Of a stretch of DNA of 64,000 nt, positions 60,894 through 64,000 are shown in pieces. The notes beneath the pieces were generated by a model. The model did no database searches. It had not been told where the DNA came from and saw nothing but the letters and a program-made list of their open reading frames with translations. The stretch is from Butyricicoccus sp. Marseille-Q5471 (GTDB lineage Bacteria; Bacillota; Clostridia; Oscillospirales; Butyricicoccaceae), in assembly GCF_951230135.1 (NCBI RefSeq), contig NZ_CATNVC010000004.1:124001-188000 (forward strand). The letters are read 5' to 3'. How positions within the stretch are numbered: position 1 is the stretch's first letter; every line of letters starts with the position of its first letter. Both the position numbers and the translations under genes were made by a program.

Positions 60894-61040
60894 TTACCAG
60901 CCTGCGGGCAGTGTGTAGGTGTACCAGCCGTTATAGAAGCACAGGTAGGCCAGCCAGCACCCCAGCACCAGCGCGGCGATAAAGGCGACAATTAAGAAAA
61001 CGAGCTGCCTTGTGGAAACATCTCCGCGTTTCTTTGTCAT
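60894..61040 (-). CDS. 48-residue single-pass membrane protein
   Basis: A small frame, four bases after the stop of the IolO-like gene, with GGAAGGGG eight bases before its ATG. The product starts MTKKRGDVSTRQ, then has one hydrophobic segment (about 13-34: LVFLIVAFIAALVLGCWLAYLC is split by its cysteines) and ends YNGWYTYTLPAGW, an aromatic outer tail. Basic residues first suggest the N-terminus stays in the cytoplasm. I do not recognise a family. Its placement at the end of an inositol-type operon suggests a transporter accessory peptide or complex anchor, which is inference. Confidence 0.6.
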   Translation of the reverse strand: MTKKRGDVSTRQLVFLIVAFIAALVLGCWLAYLCFYNGWYTYTLPAGW

Positions 61041-61044
61041 GCCG

Positions 61045-61884
61045 TTACGCCCCTTCCTCTCTCCGCATGCCGCAAAGCCCCTTCAGGTAAGCAATCGCCC
61101 GCTCCGCAGCTTGCTCGCCGCTCGGATACGGGAGGCATTCGACCGAAAGATAACCGTCATAGCCGGTGTCCTCCAGCGCCTGCAAAATGCTTCCGAAATC
61201 GAACTGTCCGCTTCCCGGATAGCGTCTGGAATTGTCGGCCAGATGGAAATAGCCGAGCCGCCCCTTGCAGCGCCGAATTGCCTCAACAGGATCGCACTCG
61301 TCAATGCCCATGTGGAAGGTATCCAGATGCGCATAGCAGTTTTCCAGTCCGTATTTCTCTAAAAAGGACATGATTTCATCGGCCGTCGTGAAGATATTGA
61401 CCTCGTAACGGTTAATGACCTCAATGTTGAGCTTTACGTTCCGCTCACCGGCATAGGTATCGAGAATGCGCAGGTTTTTGGCAAGCCGGTCGAGGTATTT
61501 CTCGCGCTTGCCGCCCTTGGGAATGTTGCCCTTGACCCAGCCGATGACCACGTCCGCCTCTAATCGGTGAGCCATGTCGATATACTGGCGCATCCCGTCG
61601 AGCGTGGCCGACACAATGTACGGTTCGTCCGCGACCAGCGAGCACATGCCCTCGGTGTTCAGCCGTCCGGTGACGACCATAGCCACGTGAGCGCCCGTCC
61701 GCTCGCTTGCGCGGCGAATCGCGTCGTAATCCAGTTCCACGTCCTCACGGGTGTGCACCTCGATCGCCTGATAGCCGAGGCGGGCCGCCGTTTCCAAATT
61801 GTGCTCAATCGATCCCTGCAGCAGGATGGGAGCGGTAACGGGCGCTTCATCCGCCGAGGATACAGCAAATTTCCAGTTTTTCAT
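61045..61884 (-). CDS. Sugar phosphate isomerase/epimerase-type TIM-barrel protein, IolO-like
   Basis: 279 residues of the AP-endonuclease-2/xylose-isomerase-like fold. The blocks LDTFHMGIDE, FHLADNSRRYPGSGQFDF and GYLSVECLPYPSG resemble the 5-keto-L-gluconate epimerase IolO of Thermotoga, with Glu and His metal ligands present. The start is the ATG at 61884 after GGAGG. Upstream genes are a zinc alcohol dehydrogenase and a creatininase-family hydrolase, the same trio as in the Thermotoga inositol pathway. I am confident of the family and moderately of the IolO role. Confidence 0.78.
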   Translation of the reverse strand: MKNWKFAVSSADEAPVTAPILLQGSIEHNLETAARLGYQAIEVHTREDVELDYDAIRRASERTGAHVAMVVTGRLNTEGMCSLVADEPYIVSATLDGMRQYIDMAHRLEADVVIGWVKGNIPKGGKREKYLDRLAKNLRILDTYAGERNVKLNIEVINRYEVNIFTTADEIMSFLEKYGLENCYAHLDTFHMGIDECDPVEAIRRCKGRLGYFHLADNSRRYPGSGQFDFGSILQALEDTGYDGYLSVECLPYPSGEQAAERAIAYLKGLCGMRREEGA

Positions 61885-61918
61885 AGCAGCCTCCAAAAAT
61901 CCGCGTTATTTGGGAACA

Positions 61919-61964
61919 GGGCCTCCAGGCGGAGGCCCCGTTCGATGAGAGAAGAAGAGAGAGA
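61919..61964 (-). other. CU-rich tract and hairpin between the dehydrogenase and IolO-like genes
   Basis: RNA of the leftward operon would show a pyrimidine tract (complement of 61947-61964) followed by a hairpin from GGGCCTCC and GGAGGCCC arms (61919-61938). The downstream gene begins 34 bases later. It is the same tract-then-hairpin order seen at other 3' ends. Confidence 0.5.
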
Positions 61965-61999
61965 TGTGTATGGGTAAAATGAAAGAGTGGTATGTGGAA

Positions 62000-63082
62000 T
62001 TAATCCTCGAAGGTCAGCATGACCTTGCGGGCGATTTCCTGGTTCTGCGCCATCTTCATGGCTTCGTCCAGATCTTCAAACTTGTAGTAGTGGGAAACCA
62101 GACCCTTAAAGTCGTACTTGTCCTTGATTTTGCTCATGAAGCGAATGGTACGCGGGAACCAGTTGGTCGTGCCGCCAGAGCCGGAAATGTGCAGGGTCTT
62201 CCAGATGGTCTTGCCGATTTCAACCGGCACCTTGCGGCCGATGGAGTGGCCGACAACGCCAACGCGGGCAGAGTGGCCGGCGATGTCAAACAGGGATGCG
62301 ATGCCGATGTCGTTGCCCGAGCACTCGATGACAACGGACGGGCCGCGGCCGCCGGTCAGGCGCTTGAGCTCTGCTTCGAGCGCACCCGGCTCCTTGAACT
62401 GCGAGGGGTCAACCGCCAGTGTTGCGCCATACTTCATGGCGTTTTCGCGGCGGGATTCCACGGGATCGATCACGATAACGGTAGCGCCCGAGGTTGCTGC
62501 TACCATTGCGGCCGAGCAGCCGATCGGGCCGCCGCCGATGATTGCAACATCGTCGGATGCGTCCGGATCGCAGCCATTGCCCCAAACGCCCCAGTAAGCG
62601 ACGTTGAAGTTCTCAACAAAGATGCCGATTTCGTCGGACCAGTCGTCCGGAATGACATGGGTGTAGGCCTCTTCCAGAATCATGTATTCGCCGAAACCGC
62701 CGGGCGAGTCGGGGCGGAAGCCAACTTCACGCATGTTCAGGCATGCGGAGGACATTTTGCCGTCCTTGCAGTTTGCGCATTCGTGGCAGGGCAGCACGCA
62801 GTCGCCAACGACCTTGTCGCCAACCTTGACGGAGGAAACGCCGGAGCCGATTTCAGCCGCGGTGCCGACCCATTCGTGGCCGGGGGTATAAGGGCCGAGG
62901 TCGTAACGGCCTTCTGCCGATTCACCCTCAAAGCACTCAACGTCAGACTTGCAGATGCCGCAGGCCTTCAGTTTGATGAGGATCTGGTTGGGCTTAAGCG
63001 GGGGCAGCTCGAGGTCTTCGATGCGCAGATCAAACGGACCGTGCATAAACGCTGCTTTGCACGTGTTAGGACGATTGTTCAT
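62000..63082 (-). CDS. Zinc-dependent alcohol dehydrogenase, probable scyllo-inosose 3-dehydrogenase (IolM-like)
   Basis: 360 residues of the medium-chain dehydrogenase family. Catalytic zinc ligands appear in CGICKSDVE and GHEWVGTAAE; structural zinc cysteines in CHECANCKDGKMSSAC; the NAD site is AIIGGGPIGCSAAMVAA. By itself it would be called sorbitol/threonine-dehydrogenase-like. Its neighbours, a creatininase-family hydrolase upstream and an IolO-like epimerase downstream, match the Thermotoga inositol pathway where IolM oxidises scyllo-inosose. The start is the ATG at 63082, nine bases from AAGGAG; the GTG at 63091 is too close to that site. Confidence 0.8.
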   Translation of the reverse strand: MNNRPNTCKAAFMHGPFDLRIEDLELPPLKPNQILIKLKACGICKSDVECFEGESAEGRYDLGPYTPGHEWVGTAAEIGSGVSSVKVGDKVVGDCVLPCHECANCKDGKMSSACLNMREVGFRPDSPGGFGEYMILEEAYTHVIPDDWSDEIGIFVENFNVAYWGVWGNGCDPDASDDVAIIGGGPIGCSAAMVAATSGATVIVIDPVESRRENAMKYGATLAVDPSQFKEPGALEAELKRLTGGRGPSVVIECSGNDIGIASLFDIAGHSARVGVVGHSIGRKVPVEIGKTIWKTLHISGSGGTTNWFPRTIRFMSKIKDKYDFKGLVSHYYKFEDLDEAMKMAQNQEIARKVMLTFED

Positions 63083-63283
63083 ATGTAACACTCCTTAATT
63101 TAATTTTAGGGCGGGGACGCGGGCGCGCCGCCGCGATTTTTTGTGAAATGGGGTTGGAAAATGCGGGGAATCTATGCGTTTCGTCGACGGCTCGGCCTCT
63201 TTCAGCGATAGCAGACTTGACATGCCCCACTAACTCTGTATTCTGTTTCCGGCCAGATACTGTCGGCGTGCTGCACGGGGATT

Positions 63284-63332
63284 CTGCGGCGGGATTTGAG
63301 AGAAGATAGAAGAGAGAATGCTCCCGCCGCAG
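63284..63332 (-). other. Hairpin with pyrimidine loop between creatininase-like and dehydrogenase genes
   Basis: CTGCGGCGGGA (63284-63294) and TCCCGCCGCAG (63322-63332) form a perfect 11-bp stem. The 27-base loop is almost pure purine on the plus strand, so the transcribed (minus) RNA shows a CU-rich loop. The rest of the 63083-63373 gap shows no gene. Confidence 0.65.
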
Positions 63333-63373
63333 GAAATGTATGTACATGTATCGTTGGGATACCGATACGCGGA

Positions 63374-64000
63374 TTAATACTCCAGTGTGTAGATGTGGCG
63401 GCCGCCGGGTTCGTTCGGCCCCTTAATGACCGCTTCGATGTCCTCGCGCGAGCGCTGGGTCATCTTGTCGATCGGAGGCAGCGTGCCAGCCGGGTACTTC
63501 TCCAGAATGTCGGTGACGAGCTTGGTCAGGTAGTCGAGCGTCTTTTCTACGCCCTTTTCGGCCTTCTTGCCGTCTGCCTTGGTTGCATCGCCGATAACGC
63601 CTTCCGGCTGGCAGATGCATTCCATGCCGCAGGAACCGAATGCGTTATACCACTTGATCGGGCCTACGCCGTCCTCGGAAGAGGTGTTGATGTGGCCGGG
63701 GGGCAGCAGCGGCGCGGACTTGGTGATGATGGCGTCCTCCATGTGGATAAACTCCGGGAACAGCTCGAGGCACCAGGACTGCTCCACCTCATCGGCGTGC
63801 ACGAACGGCGTCTCGTAGGGGCCGCCCTTGTCGATGGTGGTCATCTGCTCCTTGGCGCAGTTCCAGAAGTGGGTGTACAGCACGATGCCGGGCACCTGCC
63901 ACTTCTTGCCGAAGGTGTGAATGGCGAGCGGAATGACGTAGTCCTGTCCGTGGCCGTTGACGATGATAATCTTGCGGAAGCCGGTGTTCCAGAAGCCGGC
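63374..64000 (-). CDS. Creatininase-family amidohydrolase, probable 3-dehydro-scyllo-inosose hydrolase (IolN-like), 5' end cut by window edge
   Basis: The last 208 residues are present; the frame is open to the right edge. NGHGQDYV corresponds to the creatininase NGHGGN metal-site motif, followed by further acidic and His residues (FVHADEVEQSWCLEL). Family members are zinc amidohydrolases, and one branch, IolN of Thermotoga, opens the diketo-inositol ring. The next genes, IolM-like and IolO-like, favour that role over creatinine hydrolysis. An inositol 2-dehydrogenase would be expected further right. Confidence 0.78.
   Translation of the reverse strand, partial: AGFWNTGFRKIIIVNGHGQDYVIPLAIHTFGKKWQVPGIVLYTHFWNCAKEQMTTIDKGGPYETPFVHADEVEQSWCLELFPEFIHMEDAIITKSAPLLPPGHINTSSEDGVGPIKWYNAFGSCGMECICQPEGVIGDATKADGKKAEKGVEKTLDYLTKLVTDILEKYPAGTLPPIDKMTQRSREDIEAVIKGPNEPGGRHIYTLEY

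Noticed and set aside
61964-63088. Plus-strand open frame opposite the zinc dehydrogenase
   Set aside because: The minus strand has zinc and NAD motifs, a start with a ribosome site and operon context; the plus frame has none.
1-64000. CRISPR arrays, insertion sequences, integrases, prophage, tRNA or rRNA genes
   Set aside because: No repeat-spacer array, transposase or integrase product, tRNA cloverleaf with its conserved arms, or rRNA segment was recognised by reading; a dedicated scan was not possible.

Overview
The window reads as chromosome from an anaerobic, fermentative gut-type Clostridia (Oscillospiraceae/Lachnospiraceae-like). The grounds are pyruvate:ferredoxin oxidoreductase, a glycyl-radical enzyme, 4-hydroxybutyryl-CoA dehydratase, a three-subunit [FeFe] hydrogenase, many sugar ABC importers, Gram-positive style lipoproteins and purine-rich ribosome binding sites, with GC-rich genes separated by AT-rich gaps. 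I saw no tRNA, rRNA, CRISPR, insertion sequence or phage gene. The taxon is inferred from gene content only.

Layout. 1-13 kb is an anaerobic catabolic block: a glycyl-radical enzyme (cut by the left edge), an opine-dehydrogenase-like enzyme, PFOR with 4-hydroxybutyryl-CoA dehydratase, then a sigma-54 enhancer-binding regulator divergent from rpoN. A textbook -24/-12 promoter precedes the glycyl-radical gene. 13-20 kb holds a CBS pyrophosphatase, an orphan EutH permease, a PepD/PqqD-like cluster and an OPT peptide transporter. 20-27 kb holds a pgl-gnd-zwf operon for the oxidative pentose phosphate pathway and a DbpA/CshA-type RNA helicase. 26.7-33 kb is a cysteine/sulfur locus: SGNH hydrolase, cysteine desulfurase and mnmA read leftward, and a cystine-type ABC importer reads rightward. 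The two face each other across overlapping promoters and an operator, and the importer is preceded by a Cys-rich leader peptide with a mutually exclusive terminator/antiterminator.

33-39 kb holds a UroD-like protein with a divergent AraC regulator and a ribose-type ABC importer. 39.4-46 kb holds two neighbouring leftward operons sharing a 21-bp promoter box: PadR (Cys-rich tail), a UroD-thioredoxin fusion and a CobW GTPase; then a radical SAM enzyme and a sulfonate/nitrate-type ABC importer. This is the best candidate in the window for an undescribed system. 46-56.5 kb is a pentose/monosaccharide locus: a ChvE-type importer, xylulokinase, a DUF4867 protein, a FucI-like isomerase, a ROK repressor and aldose 1-epimerase. 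56.7-60.8 kb encodes a bifurcating-type hydrogenase HydCBA. 60.9-64 kb is a leftward operon resembling the Thermotoga-type inositol pathway (IolN-, IolM- and IolO-like) ending in a 48-residue membrane protein.

Together these genes cover sugar and inositol uptake, carbon flow through pyruvate to acyl-CoA, disposal of electrons as H2, and cysteine supply for Fe-S and thiolation enzymes, with unusually legible local regulatory DNA.
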